From contig OX387192.1 of NCBI GenBank assembly GCA_947561395.2, positions 6,980,221-7,044,220 of the forward strand: a stretch of 64,000 nucleotides of DNA, given 5' to 3'. The DNA is from Buxus sempervirens. Its lineage: Eukaryota; Streptophyta; Magnoliopsida; Buxales; Buxaceae. The notes under the pieces are model-generated. The model searched no databases and had not been told where the DNA came from. It saw nothing but the letters and a program-made list of their open reading frames with translations. Shown here in pieces: positions 1 through 11,388 of this stretch (position 1 is its first letter; each line of letters begins with the position of its first letter). Both the position numbers and the translations under genes were made by a program.

Positions 1-1516
1 ATTAATTAAGGTACTTTAAGACCAAAATAAACTACCTAAACCCCTGTTTTACAGAAAAACAAATTAGGGAGATATTTAGGACATTAGTTGCCAAGTTTTG
101 AAGGTATATGAGAAATGTGATTTTGGAAAAGCCTAACTACTCTTTGATTATCTAAACACTTCTAAATGACATTATAAATCATAAGACATTATAAAGAGAA
201 TTCAGAATCCGAATGACGGAATAATGAAGTGAATGTACAGATATAACCATTATATGCCGCTAGGCACCAACCCTTATAGAATTATGATACTTTAGGGAAT
301 TTTGGAGTCTAGTGGGCATAGCTGGTTATGGATCCATAGTCGTAGCTAGATAGCTGAGGGATATGTCATTTGGGTTGAGTTACTCCTATATGCGACGTGC
401 TTCCTTTGCAAGTTAGTTTGTCTGGGAAGGTCTTATGTCTGGAGGGACACCCTGGTGAGCCGCTGGTGATTCCCTGTACATGTGGATAAGCAACCACCTC
501 CATGTATTGATTCTGGTGCTGCATGCTGGTGGTACATACCAACTTTGATGGGTACGTGTGCAATAAGTCGGTGACTACGGCTCTTGTCTAAGCTGCGCTG
601 CATGGGGCTTGAGTATCATTAGTAGCATCGCTCCTAAGTCGCACGGTGGTATAGCAATTGGTTGAGAATCATCTCAAAAGGTTTATCTAACTTTGTGAGT
701 CCTACAATGACACTGAAAACATAACACTTGATATGATTACTATTGTGCACGTGCGGGATGCATGTGATTGGAATATTGGTTGGATGTGACTGCTTAGTAC
801 ATCCTGGCAATACTTGGATTATGCTTTTGATTTGGCTATTGAGTTCTTATATTAAAACTTGCTGAAAATCATTTCTAGAACTGTTATCAAACTGTTTTGT
901 GTTCACGAATGGTATAAATGATTATGCGAGCCTGATTTGTCGATATTGCTTAATCGTGCATGAAATGCTACTTTGCTTATATTAACTGTTTAATCATGCA
1001 TGTGTTACCTACTGAGATATTCGTATCTCACCCTACTTCTATTTCATTTTTTTCAGCTGATACGCGAGAGGGGGATCTCTTAGACTTCTAGGGAGAGATA
1101 GCCGAGTATTCGCCGGAGGATTATTATTATCCAGACCTTGTCTGAGGTGGATTGATGTTATAGACTTAGCATTTTTATTGGTTATTATCATTTATTGGAT
1201 TTGATGTATGAGAGAGACAAGAGAGAGTTAGTAACCAGTTCATTCTACCAGACTTTGATATTACTGACTGATGGTCAAGCTTTATGCTTGTTTGAGGATT
1301 TTGATCTACACTTCCGCACATACTTGTTTCCGCACTCTGATAGTTTAATATATGGATTGGATTTACTTCTTTGGTCTGGTATGTTATTGATGTTGTAATT
1401 GATATGGGCCAGTAACACCTCGGATTTGGTTGTTGAACTAAATTCGGGTTGTTACAGTAGCGAACCGGGTTCGGGTCGGGTGCCGGTTTGCACTGACCCG
1501 GGTTCGGGGCGTTACA
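1..1516 (+). repeat. 5' LTR of the Gypsy element, 3' two thirds only
   Basis: The sequence matches 9594-11109 base for base apart from about six substitutions. It ends in GGGGCGTTACA immediately before a short spacer and the primer site. It contains the conserved TGAGATA-TTCG-TATCTCA hairpin at 1013-1030. The first ~838 bp of the LTR (compare 8756-9593) lie left of the window. Confidence 0.93.
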
Positions 1517-1520
1517 GAGA

Positions 1521-1532
1521 TGGTATCAGAGC
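1521..1532 (+). promoter_or_regulatory. primer binding site for tRNA-iMet
   Basis: TGGTATCAGAGC lies four bases after the LTR end. This is the standard plant retrotransposon primer site, complementary to the 3' end of initiator tRNA-Met, and it marks where minus-strand DNA synthesis starts. Confidence 0.92.
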
Positions 1533-1640
1533 AATGGTCCTAACCTTAGATTAGCCAGCTTTAGGGGAATGGGATTGTGAGTACGCTAGATAGAACCCCT
1601 AGAATTATTGGATTCTAACAAGTGAAATTGTATTTTGCAG

Positions 1641-2820
1641 ATGGCTGGTAGGGGAAGACGTGCTAGAGTTGATCTTATTGAGGAGGAGCAGCAGGATGTT
1701 CCACTACCTCCACCACCTCCAGGGGTGATATATGGACTGTTGTTGGCGCATTGGCAGAGCTTCTTGCCAAGGAGAGAGAGGAGAGACTGAGCCAGCATGG
1801 CAATGGCGGGAATGGTGGAAATGGTCACGGAGAGGAGCCTATACATGAGCAGGCCATACATACGGCCAAGGATCTTGAGCAATTCAGGAAATTGGATCCA
1901 CCTATTTTCAGTGGACGACCAGATCCTATGGAGGCTGAGAGATGGCTGATGCGAGTCGAGTGGATTTTTGAGGCTATGGGATGCCCTATGGACCGGAGAG
2001 TGCGTTTGGCAGCATTCTTGTTTGAGGGAGAGGCAGTGCACTGGTGGACAGCCAGGAAGAGGCAGGATCCACAGGCTACGTACATGACTTGGGACAGATT
2101 CCGAGAGGTCTTCTATGACCAGTATTTTTCTGAGGAAGTCCGGCTCAAGAAGGAGCGGGAATTTATGGAGATTACTCAGGGAGGCCAGACGGTGGCTCAG
2201 TACGAGGCTAGATTTGCAGCCTTGTCCCGATTTGCACCTCATGACACAGGATGAGAGGAGGCTGACTTCACATTTTGAGCGGGGTCTGAAGCCTGAGATT
2301 AGGAGTATGCTGACAGTACTCTTGTGCACCGAACTGAAGGACGTGATACGTAGAGCCACTAGAGCTGAGAGTGACTTGGAGGCTAGAGCGAGCCAGAGCA
2401 GAGCTAGGCCATCTATGAGGCCGGCAGATCAGAGAGGTTTCCTTAGTGGGAACAAGAGACCCAGAGACTGGACTAGGGCAGAGCCTGCAGGAGGACAGTA
2501 TAGAGCAGTTCCGAAGGCATGTGCCAGTTGCGGCAGATACCATGTACCTGGACCGTGTGTTGCAGCGCCAGGCACCTGCTACCGATGTGGTAGGCCGGGT
2601 CACAGGATCACGGATTGTCGGTTTCCTACTAGTTATCAGCCGTTAGCTGTGCCACGACCGGCATTACCATCGCCAGAGACCGCGCCTGCTTTTCCACAGA
2701 GGCCACAGTTCCAGCAACCAGCTTAGAGAGCACCGGTTGGGCAGAAGCCCCAGAGCCGAGGACCAGTTCAGAGAGGAGGTCAGAGGCGGCATACAGTACC
2801 TGCTCAGCAGCAGCCAGCGA
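1641..2820 (+). pseudogene. gag: gag (capsid and zinc-knuckle nucleocapsid), frameshifted
   Basis: An ATG at 1641 opens a basic then proline-rich N-terminus. A frame change near 1725 leads into the 1751-2254 frame, which carries the retrotransposon gag capsid domain: FRKLDPPIFSG, then WTARKRQ, then an RFREVFYDQYF block. A second frame change near 2230 leads to 2115-2726, which carries a CX2CX4HX4C zinc knuckle (CYRCGRPGHRITDC, about 2575-2616). A TAG at 2724 interrupts the linker to the protease; the same frame stays open afterwards. CAG to TAG by deamination of a methylated C would explain that stop. Gag packages element RNA in cytoplasmic particles; this copy cannot make a continuous protein. 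Confidence 0.88.
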
Positions 2821-2831
2821 GGGTATATGCA

Positions 2832-3190
2832 ATGGATGCACATGAGGAGCGTGAGCCCGATCGTGTGGAGGATATTGAGGGTGATCCCGAGGCACCTGAG
2901 TTGATTGGAGGTATTCTCTTCATCTGTGGTAGATCAGCATGTGTTCTGTTTGATTCTGGTGCTTCCCATTCTTTTATATCGCCTGCTTGTGCACAACGGA
3001 TTGGTTTGTCACCCACTGAATTGGATACTGTTTTGTCTGTGCACACACCTTTGGGAGAGTCTACTCGAGTGGAGCATATGTATAGAGACTGTATGATTAG
3101 ATTGGGTAGATTGGAGTTGTCTGGTGATTTGATTGCCTTAGACATTGGGGGTTTTGATGTGATATTGGGGATGGATTGGCTATGTAGACA
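2832..3190 (+). pseudogene. retropepsin-like aspartic protease, cut by a nested insertion
   Basis: The reading frame contains the catalytic DSGASHSFIS motif (about 2951-2980) and the C-terminal hallmark ILGMDWL (about 3162-3182). Both belong to the pepsin-like protease of Ty3/Gypsy elements, which processes the polyprotein. The frame is interrupted just after MDWLCRH by the element that starts at 3192. It resumes at 5630 with HHVTLDCY, and removing the insert plus one duplicated 5-mer restores continuity. The frame is the one used by gag after 2230, as expected for a gag-pol fusion of this lineage. Confidence 0.88.
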
Positions 3191-3191
3191 T

Positions 3192-5629
3192 TGTGCGCAC
3201 CCCCTTTTCCGTTTCGGGCCGCACGTACGAGGTGCATGAAGAAGTGATGCTCGCCTCGGGATTGTTTTGGAGTTTGGAGTCGCCACTGCCTGAGATGTGC
3301 AGGCAGACACAAAGGGCACCTATCCGGGCCTAATTAATCTGGTCTGCGGCTTTATTAGAGATCTGAGCAAGTTCTCGGTTACGTCTAGGGAAAGCCTGAA
3401 GACACCCTAGCCCGCCCCGTCGATTGACAGATCCCGTGGGTCTCCTTGGTCTTGAGTCAACTTAGTTTTCACCCAATTCCTAAGCCAACATGCACACTTA
3501 TTTGGTCTGGTGGGGACCGTTGATGGTGTGGGTCCCCTTTTATTTGATTTTATCTTTTCATTAAGTTAATGAAGTGGGTCGGATCCGGGTCCCGTTGGAA
3601 GACCCGTGGGCTGCCATGGTTGGGCCTTAGGCCCAGTAGGGTTATTGGGTAACCCTTTTTTTGGGTATTTAAATTTTATTTATTTACAAGTTGTTTGGGC
3701 TTAATGGGCTTGGATTTGGCCCATTAGTCAAGGGTCAAAGGGCCTGGGCCTGTTTATTGAAAACAGGCCTGGTATGGGCCAGTCAAAAGTGGGCCCCACA
3801 AGTGGCCCAAAGGGGGGTCTTGATGGGCCCATCTAGGCCCATAGTCCAAAAATGGGCTTAAGACAGCCCAAGTTGTTAACGAGTTCGGTTCAGGCCGGAT
3901 CAAGTCCAATCGGACCGAAAAATTACATTTTTAAGTTAAATTCATATTAGACCGTATTTTCTATACGGTCCACCTTGCCCGTGGATGAATTACGGTCTTC
4001 CTCGCCCGTGAAGAAAATACGGTCCTGCCCGGACCGGCCTGAGTTTACGGGCTCAACTTGTTTTGCATTTTTGCAGCCGATTCTTTTCGGAATCAATCCC
4101 GTAGCCTTCTTAGGAGCTTTCTGCAACTTCTGTGATGATTCCAGGGCCTTCAGAATCCTTCATTTCCTTCATTTGGCCTAAAAGGCCATTTTTCCTTCTT
4201 CCTTTTGTTTTTCTTGAAGCAACAAGACTTTCTCTTGATTATTTGCAGCCAAATTCGAGGATGGGAAAGGGGGAATTTACAGGGAATAGTTCATGGAGGA
4301 TGAATTCTTCTTGTCCTTCCAAATGGATCCATTGAATGGATCTTATAACATTTTCATTCTTTCTCTTTGGATTTCTTCTTTCTCTTTTTATATGGACATT
4401 AAAACTTGTATAGAGGAATCTTATCAACAACAAACAAAAGGATTAGTAGACAATGTAATAAAACAATAGAAATTTAATACTCTTTAAATAAAGAAGTTTA
4501 TGTATGTATTGAAATGAAATTTAAAAGAAAACATTACCACACTCTTAGCTCTTTGTTTAGATGATCTTGAGGTCCTCCGAGAATTTTGGCAGCACTTCCG
4601 CGTCTTCCGGAAACTCTAGAATTGGTTTTGACAGGAGTTTGATAGGTTGTTTATGTTTACAAGATGAAAAGAGGGAATTAGGACATGGTTTTGGTAAGGT
4701 AGGGGTATTTTAGGAATAAAAAAGGTTTGGGTTGAGGGGTGGCAGCATTTGGGCAGGGGTTGGCCGTGAGAATATCAGGGGAGGAAGAAGAGGTCGGCCA
4801 AGGGATCAGGCTTGCTCAAATGAGGGGGGTGGCCTCTCTATTTATAGGCAAAATTTTCGTGCCCGTATTTGAACTACGGGCATGCCTTGCCCGTACTTTA
4901 AGTACGGGCGTGCCTTGCCCGTAATTCAATTACGGGCGAAAAACGAATATTTGCAATTATCGCAGATTCTTCCGTACGGGACGTGTGTCCCGCCACGCGT
5001 CCCCTTCTAGAAGCTTGCCCGTAGTTGAAGTACGGGCATGCCTCGCCCGTACTTCAAATACGGTCCCGCACGTTTTTAAAATGTTTGGATTTCAAACCTT
5101 TATTCAATTTGGTTTATTTAAAGATTTTTATCCGATTTTTTGATTATTTTATTATAAAACGAGATTCTCTTATTAAAATAATATTAAAAGATTATTTTTA
5201 TTTATTTAATTCATCTATTCTGCTTTTTTACTGCTGTTTTGCCACATGGGCAGCTTTCTTTGAAATTTCAACTGTCCATAACTTCTTCGACTGATGTCCG
5301 ATTTTAGCAAATTTGGTGTCGTTGGAATCAGCTCGGAACATACTATCCACTGGGATCAAATTGGGCAGTTGAATTGGGATCGAGCAAAAAGTCAACTTTC
5401 GCTCCCCCAAAAGTTTGACCGGCTCATAACTTCCTCATCCGGACTCCGATTCCAGCAAACTCAGTTGCATTAGAACCGTGTCGAAATGCTTTTTTCAATG
5501 AGAGGAAGTTTGATGGCCAATTCTCTTTGGATAAAAAAGTCAAATTTTGGCCCCCTCAGGGTTTGACTTTTTAGTTGAAATTTTCATTTTCTGCATTTTT
5601 TTTTTGGGTGCAAAAATCAGGTGCTAACA
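3192..5629 (-). mobile_element. LTR-like element, family A, member 1 (nested in the Gypsy protease)
   Basis: The unit starts TGTGCGCACC and ends GGTGCTAACA. It is flanked by gacat (3187-3191) and gacac (5630-5634), a duplication with one mismatch. Minus orientation is taken from a TATAAATA at 4839-4846 read on the minus strand. Palindromic CCCGTA...TACGGGC cassettes lie at 4861-4938 and 5017-5066, with related copies on the far side of the TATA at 3951-4031. Two ~148-bp-spaced copies of the U3 repeat occur near 5298 and 5446. A tRNA-Arg-like primer decamer (GGAGTCGCCAC on the plus strand) sits at 3276-3286. There is no coding frame of known type. It looks like a solo LTR of 2438 bp, but the internal primer-like site is unusual. 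Confidence 0.82.
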
Positions 5630-6482
5630 GACACCATGTGACGTTGGATTGTTATGCGGGTACAGTGATAGTTAGAGGGCCAGATCAGACCACTCATTGT
5701 TTCAAATGTGAGGGGTTGAAGTCTCGGATTGGTCTGGTAGCATCTGTGATAGCAGAGGAGCTTAGGAGTGACACCCTTGTCATCTCCGATGTACCTGTTG
5801 TACAGGATTTTGCGGATGTGTTTCCAGAGGATTTACCTGGATTACCACCTGCTAGAGGAGTAGAGTTCAGGATACAGTTGATGCCTGGTACGGCTCCAGT
5901 TTCGAAACCACCCTATAGGCTTGCGAAACCAGAACAGGAGGAACTTAAGAAACAGTTGGATGAGCTCCAGGAAAAAGGTTTCATTAGACCCAGTATGTCT
6001 CCGTGGGGCGCTCCAGTTCTATTTGTCCAGAAGAAGGATGGAAGCATGAGGATGTGTATTGATTATAGGCAACTGAATGAAGTCACAGTGAAGAACAAGT
6101 ATCCGTTGCCTAGGATTGATGACCTATTTGACCAGTTAGGAGAGCATCATGGTTCTCCAAGATAGACTTGAGGTCAGGATATCATCAGGTGAGAGTAGCA
6201 GAGGAGGACATAGAGAAGACAGCTTTTCGTACACGCTATGGGCATTATGAGTTCTTGGTTATGCCTTTTGGGTTGACCAATGCCCCAGCTGTTTTCATGG
6301 ACCTCATGAACAGGATTTTTCATGCATACTTGGACAGTTTTGTAGTGGTATTCATTGATGACATCCTAGTATATTCTAAGACCCGAGAAGCACATGAAGG
6401 GCATTTGAAGTTAGTATTGTGCACTTTGAGAGACCACAAGTTGTATGGGAAATTTAGTAAATGTCAGTTTTGGCTAAGGTAA
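5630..6482 (+). pseudogene. pol: pol: end of protease and reverse transcriptase, broken
   Basis: From 5630 the frame runs through the protease-RT linker ([11 protein letters not shown]) and the N-terminal RT block, including [16 protein letters not shown] and [17 protein letters not shown] one-base frame change near 6147 shifts it at the point where [13 protein letters not shown] should follow. The next frame has the palm motifs MPFGLTNAP and the catalytic FIDDILVYS (about 6352-6378). A TAA at 6480 replaces a codon in the conserved WLR-ISFLGHI stretch, and the same frame continues beyond it. RT copies element RNA into DNA; this copy is inactive as written. Confidence 0.9.
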
Positions 6483-8744
6483 ATTTCCTTCTTAGGTCAT
6501 ATTATCTCAGGAGAGGGTATATCTGTGGACCCTGAGAAGGTAAAGGCAGTGGCAGAATGGCCGAGGCTTACTACAGTGACAGAGGTCAGGAGTTTCCTTG
6601 GTATGGCAGGTTACTACAGGAGATTCATCGCTGGATTTTCACGTATAGCTGCACCCTTGTCTAATCTAACCAAGAAGGCAGTGAAATTCCAATGGGATGA
6701 GAAATGTGAGCAGAGTTTTCAGGAATTGAAGCAGAGATTGACTACTGCACCAGTTTTGATTGTGCCATCCATGGATGAGGCATTTGCAGTATATTGTGAT
6801 GCTTCTAGGATAGGCTTGGGGTGTGTACTGATGCAGCAAGGTAGAGTTATAGCGTATGCTTCGAGATTGTTGAGGCCGCATGAGAAGAACTACCCTACCC
6901 ACGATTTGGAGCTTGCAGCCATAGTCTTTGCATTGAAGCTATGGAGGCATTACCTTTATGGAGTAGAGTTTGAGATCTTTTCTGATCATAAGAGCTTGAG
7001 ATATCTGTTTTCACAGAAAGACCTGAATATGAGGCAGCGAAGGTGGATGGATTTGCTAAAGGATTTCAAGTTTACTTTGCAATACCACCCTGGTAAGGCA
7101 AATGTAGTGGCGGATGCTTTGAGTAGAAAAAGTTCAGTTGAAGGTCAAATAGCTACTTTAGCAGCTTCCATGATGAGCCAGTGTAGATTGATTGATTCAG
7201 TCAGAGATTGGCAGGGAGAGTTTAGCATGCCACAGGATGGAGTAATTCGAGTTGCTCGTGTTCAGATTGAACCAGATTTGGTTCAGTTGATTCAAGAGAA
7301 ACAGTTGATTGACCCACAGTTGATCCAGACTAGGGAGATGATGAGTAGAGGATCTGAGGGAGCTGTAGATTTTGCAGATAGAGATGGGCTATTGAGATAT
7401 AGAGGTCGTATTTGCGTTCCAGCTAATGAAGAAATTAAGGAGAAAATATTGACAGAGGGTCATAGATCGAAGTATGCAGTTCACCCAGGAAGTATGAAAA
7501 TGTATAAGAACTTAAAGGAAATCTATTGGTGGTCAGGAATGAAGAGAGAGATTGCAGAGTATGTGGCAAAGTGTTTGATATGCCAGCAAGTGAAGGCCGA
7601 GCATCGGAAACCACCTGGTTTACTTCAGTCACTTCCTATTCCAGAGTGGAAGTGGGAGCATGTAACTATGGATTTTGTATCTGGGTTACCACTGACAGCA
7701 AAGAAGGATGATGCTATTTGGGTTGTAGTGGATAGACTGACTAAGTCCGCACATTTCTTGCCTATGAGCACTTCGCAGCCGTTGAAGTCTTTAGCTGAGT
7801 TATATGTCAAGGAGATAGTGAGACTTCATGGAGTGCTAGTTTCTATAGTGTCTGACAGAGATGCACGATTCACAGCACGTTTTTGGCTTGCATTTCAGGC
7901 AGCTTTGGGGACTAAGCTTAATTTCAGCACTAGTTATCATCCTCAGACAGATGGACAGTCTGAGCGTACCATTCAGACTTTAGAAGACATGTTGAGATGC
8001 TGTGTTATGGATTGGGGAGGCAGTTGGAATCAGCACCTACCATTGGTGGAGTTTGCTTATAATAACAGCTATCAGGCGAGTATTCAGATGGCACCATTCG
8101 AGGCACTTTATGGCAGACCGTGTAGATCCCCAGTGTGCTGGGTGGAAGTTGGTGAAAGACAACTCATTGGGCCCCAGATTGTACAAGATAGCATTGAGAA
8201 GGTGAATCAGATTAGGCGAAACATGCTTACAGCCCAGAGTCGTCAGAAGAGTTATGCAGATACCAGAAGAAGGGATTTGCATTTTGAAGTTGGTGATTGG
8301 GTATTTCTGAAGATATCACCATCTCGTGGAATCAAGAGATTTGGAAAGAAAGGCAAATTGGCTCCAAGATATATAGGTCCGTTTGAGATTAAGGGTACAG
8401 TGGGACCATTAGCATACAGATTGGCTGTACCTACACAACTGGAAGGAGTTCATGACGTATTCCATGTTTCTATGTTGAGGAAGTACGTGCATGACCCTAC
8501 TCATATCATTCAGCATGAGCCGATAGTAGTGCGAGGGGACTTGACTTACGAGGAGCATCCAGTTGAGATTTTGGACAGGAAGGAACAGGTTCTTCGTACT
8601 AAAGTGATACCACTTGTGAAAGTACTTTGGCAAAATCACACGACTGAGGAAGCTACTTGGGAATTGGAATCAAAAATGCAGAGGAAGTATCCCAACTTAT
8701 TTCCAGAACCGCAAGGTAAATTTCGAGGACGAAATTTTCTTTAA
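6483..8744 (+). pseudogene. pol: pol: RNase H, integrase and chromodomain-like tail
   Basis: A 739-residue frame (ATG at 6525, but really the continuation of RT) contains three parts. First is an RNase H domain ([36 protein letters not shown]). Second is an integrase with its HHCC zinc finger ([18 protein letters not shown]) and catalytic core: D of MDFVSGLP, D of VSDRDARF and E of [13 protein letters not shown]. Third is a GPF/Y-type and chromodomain-like C-terminus. The stop at 8742 lies just before the polypurine tract. This section alone is uninterrupted, but it lacks its upstream frame. Integrase inserts the element DNA; chromodomains of this lineage are known to steer it toward heterochromatin. 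Confidence 0.92.
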
Positions 8745-8755
8745 GGAGGGGAGGA
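8743..8755 (+). promoter_or_regulatory. polypurine tract
   Basis: AAGGAGGGGAGGA directly abuts the 3' LTR start (TGTAAAACCCC). This is the position and composition of the plus-strand primer of LTR retrotransposons. Confidence 0.85.
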
Positions 8756-11109
8756 TGTAAAACCCCGAATTTCCCTTAAATAATAAATTAAATTAGTAAA
8801 TAATATTACCCAGAGTTATGATTGATAGAAACATTTTAATATTGTAGAGGGTGATCAACTTGGCGGAGATCCAGAATTAGACGCAAATCTGACCGTCCGA
8901 TCATGAGATATCAAGGTATGTATTCTGATTGGGCGTGTGTATGGAATTTGGTATAGGTGAGACACATGGGATAAGTGAGTATAAGTATTAGTTTAATAAC
9001 CTAAATTTATACGCGTGTATTTTCGCTCGTATTGATTAGCCGCAAGCGACAAGCGACCGAAGGAGAAGAAGAAGAAGGGGAAGAAGAAAAGCTTGGGTTT
9101 TTGGAGTTCTTCATCTTCCAGAGTGTTGCTGGGTGATAGAGAAGCGTGGTTGAAAGAAGTGAGGAAGAGGAACCTTCGTTCAAGAGGTAGGTGACACCGT
9201 TTTGGTTTTAAATTCGGATTTATCTCTGTTTAATCGCATACGCATGTTTCTATGATATGTAAAGTTGTATTTAGTTAGCTAAGCATGTTATAAATACATT
9301 AGAATGAGTTTAGACGAGAAAAATCGTGATTTAGAACTGTTTCTGTTCGATTTGGTGAGACCGCCGACCTCGACTGTGCGAGGCGCTCATCGGCGATCTT
9401 AGGCGCTGGTTAAATATTTGAGGACGCCGTGGACCGCGGGACGACGGACCGTGGGCGCTCGAAATTGCACTACCGCCGACTGATGACCGCCCGGAGCGAT
9501 CTTGAGCGATCCCAGGCGCTCTCAGCAGAATTTCCAATTTTTCATAATTTCGAACCTAATTCAATTCTAAACTATTTTTAGACAATTTTAATGATTAATT
9601 AAGGTACTTTAAGACCAAAATAAACTACCTAAACCCCTGTTTTACAGAAAAACAAATTAGGGAGATATTTAGGACATTAGTTGCCAAGTTTTGAAGGTAT
9701 ATGAGAAATGTGATTTTGGAAAAGCCTAACTACTCTTTGATTATCTAAACACTTCTAAATGACATTATAAATCATAAGACATTATAAAGAGAATTCAGAA
9801 TCCGAATGACGGAATAATGAAGTGAATGTACAGATATAACCATTATATGCCGCTAGGCACCAACCCTTATAGAATTATGATACTTTAGGGAATTTTGGAG
9901 TCTAGTGGGCATAGCTGGTTATGGATCCATAGTCGTAGCTAGATAGCTGAGGGATATGTCATTTGGGTTGAGTTACTCCTATATGCGACGTGCTTCCTTT
10001 GCAAGTTAGTTTGTCTGGGAAGGTCCTATGTCTGGAGAGACACCCCGGTGAGCCGCTGGTGATTCCCTGTACATGTGGATAAGCAACCACCTCCATGTAT
10101 TGATTCTGGTGCTGCATGCTGGTGGTACATACCAACTTTGATGGGTACGTGTGCAATAAGTCGGTGACTACGGCTCTTGTCTAAGCTGCGCTGCATGGGG
10201 CTTGAGTATCATTAGTAGCATCGCTCCTAAGTCGCACGGTGGTATAGCAATTGGTTGAGAATCATCTCAAAAGGTTTATCTAACTTTGTGAGTCCTACAA
10301 TGACACTGAAAACATAACACTTGATATGATTACTATTGTGCACGTGCGGGATGCATGTGATTGGGATATTGGTTGGATGTGACTGCTTAGTACATCCTGG
10401 CAATACTTGGATTATGCTATTGATTTGGCTATTGAGTTCTTATATTAAAACTTGCTGAAAATCATTTCTAGAACTGTTATCAAACTGTTTTGTGTTCACG
10501 AATGGTATAAATGATTATGCGAGCCTGATTTGTCGATATTGCTTAATCGTGCATGAAATGCTACTTTGCTTATATTAACTGTTTAATCATGCATGTGTTA
10601 CCTACTGAGATATTCGTATCTCACCCTACTTCTATTTCATTTTTTTCAGCTGATACGCGAGAGGGGGATCTCTTAGACTTCTAGGGAGAGATAACCGAGT
10701 ATTCGCCGGAGGATTATTATTATCCAGACCTTGTCTGAGGTGGATTGATGTTATAGACTTAGCATTTTTATTGGTTATTATCATTTATTGGATTTGATGT
10801 ATGAGAGAGACAAGAGAGAGTTAGTAACCAGTTCATTCTACCAGACTTTGATATTACTGACTGATGGTCAAGCTTTATGCTTGTTTGAGGATTTTGATCT
10901 ACACTTCCGCACATACTTGTTTCCGCACTCTGATAGTTTAATATATGGATTGGATTTACTTCTTTGGTCTGGTATGTTATTGATGTTGTAATTGATATGG
11001 GCCAGTAACACCTCGGATTTGGTTGTTGAACTAAATTCGGGTTGTTACAGTAGCGAACCGGGTTCGGGTCGGGTGCCGGTTTGCACTGACCCGGGTTCGG
11101 GGCGTTACA
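8756..11109 (+). repeat. 3' LTR of the Gypsy element (complete, 2354 bp)
   Basis: It begins TGTAAAACCCCGAA right after the polypurine tract and ends GGGGCGTTACA. The terminal TGTAA/TTACA inverted repeat is typical. A candidate splice donor (GAG|GTAGGTGA) lies at 9187. A GC-rich cassette of GGCGCT/GAGCGATC motifs lies at about 9358-9525, and the TGAGATA-TTCG-TATCTCA hairpin at 10606-10623. A near-copy of the whole LTR stands alone at 58390-60759. Confidence 0.94.
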
Positions 11110-11388
11110 TAGGGTATCTTTAATAAGCTAATACCAGTGTCCAACTACCACCTCATGACTTACAAGGCAAAGAACCTAGCTAGGGTCCAACCCCAAGCGG
11201 AGAATCCACGCATGGATTGGCATGGAGCAACCCCACAACTATGAAAACACAATACTATCCACACCATCACATGGTGGCAACAATAACAACACAAACTGTC
11301 CCCACCAAGGTCACACGGTGGAAAGGGTGCTGCAACCCATCCTTCTCTAAGGAGGCCTTACCAGAATCACCTGGTGGGCGCTTGCTGG
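11110..11388. other. interval between the Gypsy 3' LTR and the next insertion
   Basis: It starts with taggg, the expected Gypsy target duplication. It is noncoding and moderately GC-rich. Its character (CCACACCATCACATGGTGG and related short palindromes) resembles the inner parts of the minus-strand LTRs further right. It probably belongs to the same decayed LTR as 14949-16691, interrupted by the 11389 element. It ends with the left gctgg duplication (11384-11388). Confidence 0.4.

Larger units (their letters stand above)
1..11109 (+). mobile_element. Ty3/Gypsy LTR retrotransposon, Tekay/Del-like chromovirus, 5' end beyond the window
   Basis: Two near-identical direct repeats (1-1516 and 9594-11109, constant offset 9593 bp) flank an internal region that has a tRNA-iMet primer site, gag, protease, reverse transcriptase, RNase H, integrase and a polypurine tract in the order usual for Ty3/Gypsy. 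The integrase C-terminus ends in a chromodomain-like block (EEATWELE, then KYPNLF near 8690), which points to the Tekay/Del lineage. The coding region is dead: it has premature stops near 2724 and 6480, frame changes near 1725, 2230 and 6147, and a 2.4-kb nested insertion. By eye the LTRs differ at only about six of 1516 positions with no indels, so the insertion is recent. The sequence just after the 3' LTR is taggg (11110-11114), the expected target duplication, but its partner lies outside the window. Confidence 0.93.

Noticed and set aside
366..563. 65-residue minus-strand frame seen again at 9959-10156 and 59595-59792
   Set aside because: It recurs because the three LTR copies are near-identical; it has no codon or domain signal and lies inside an LTR.
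1195..1398. 67-residue plus-strand frame repeated at 10788-10991
   Set aside because: Same reason: LTR homology, not coding conservation; the third LTR copy at 60.4 kb has small indels that break it.
3975..4335. Small frames near 4.0-4.3 kb as host exons
   Set aside because: They lie within the family A element, lack domains and splice context, and are not conserved in the other members.
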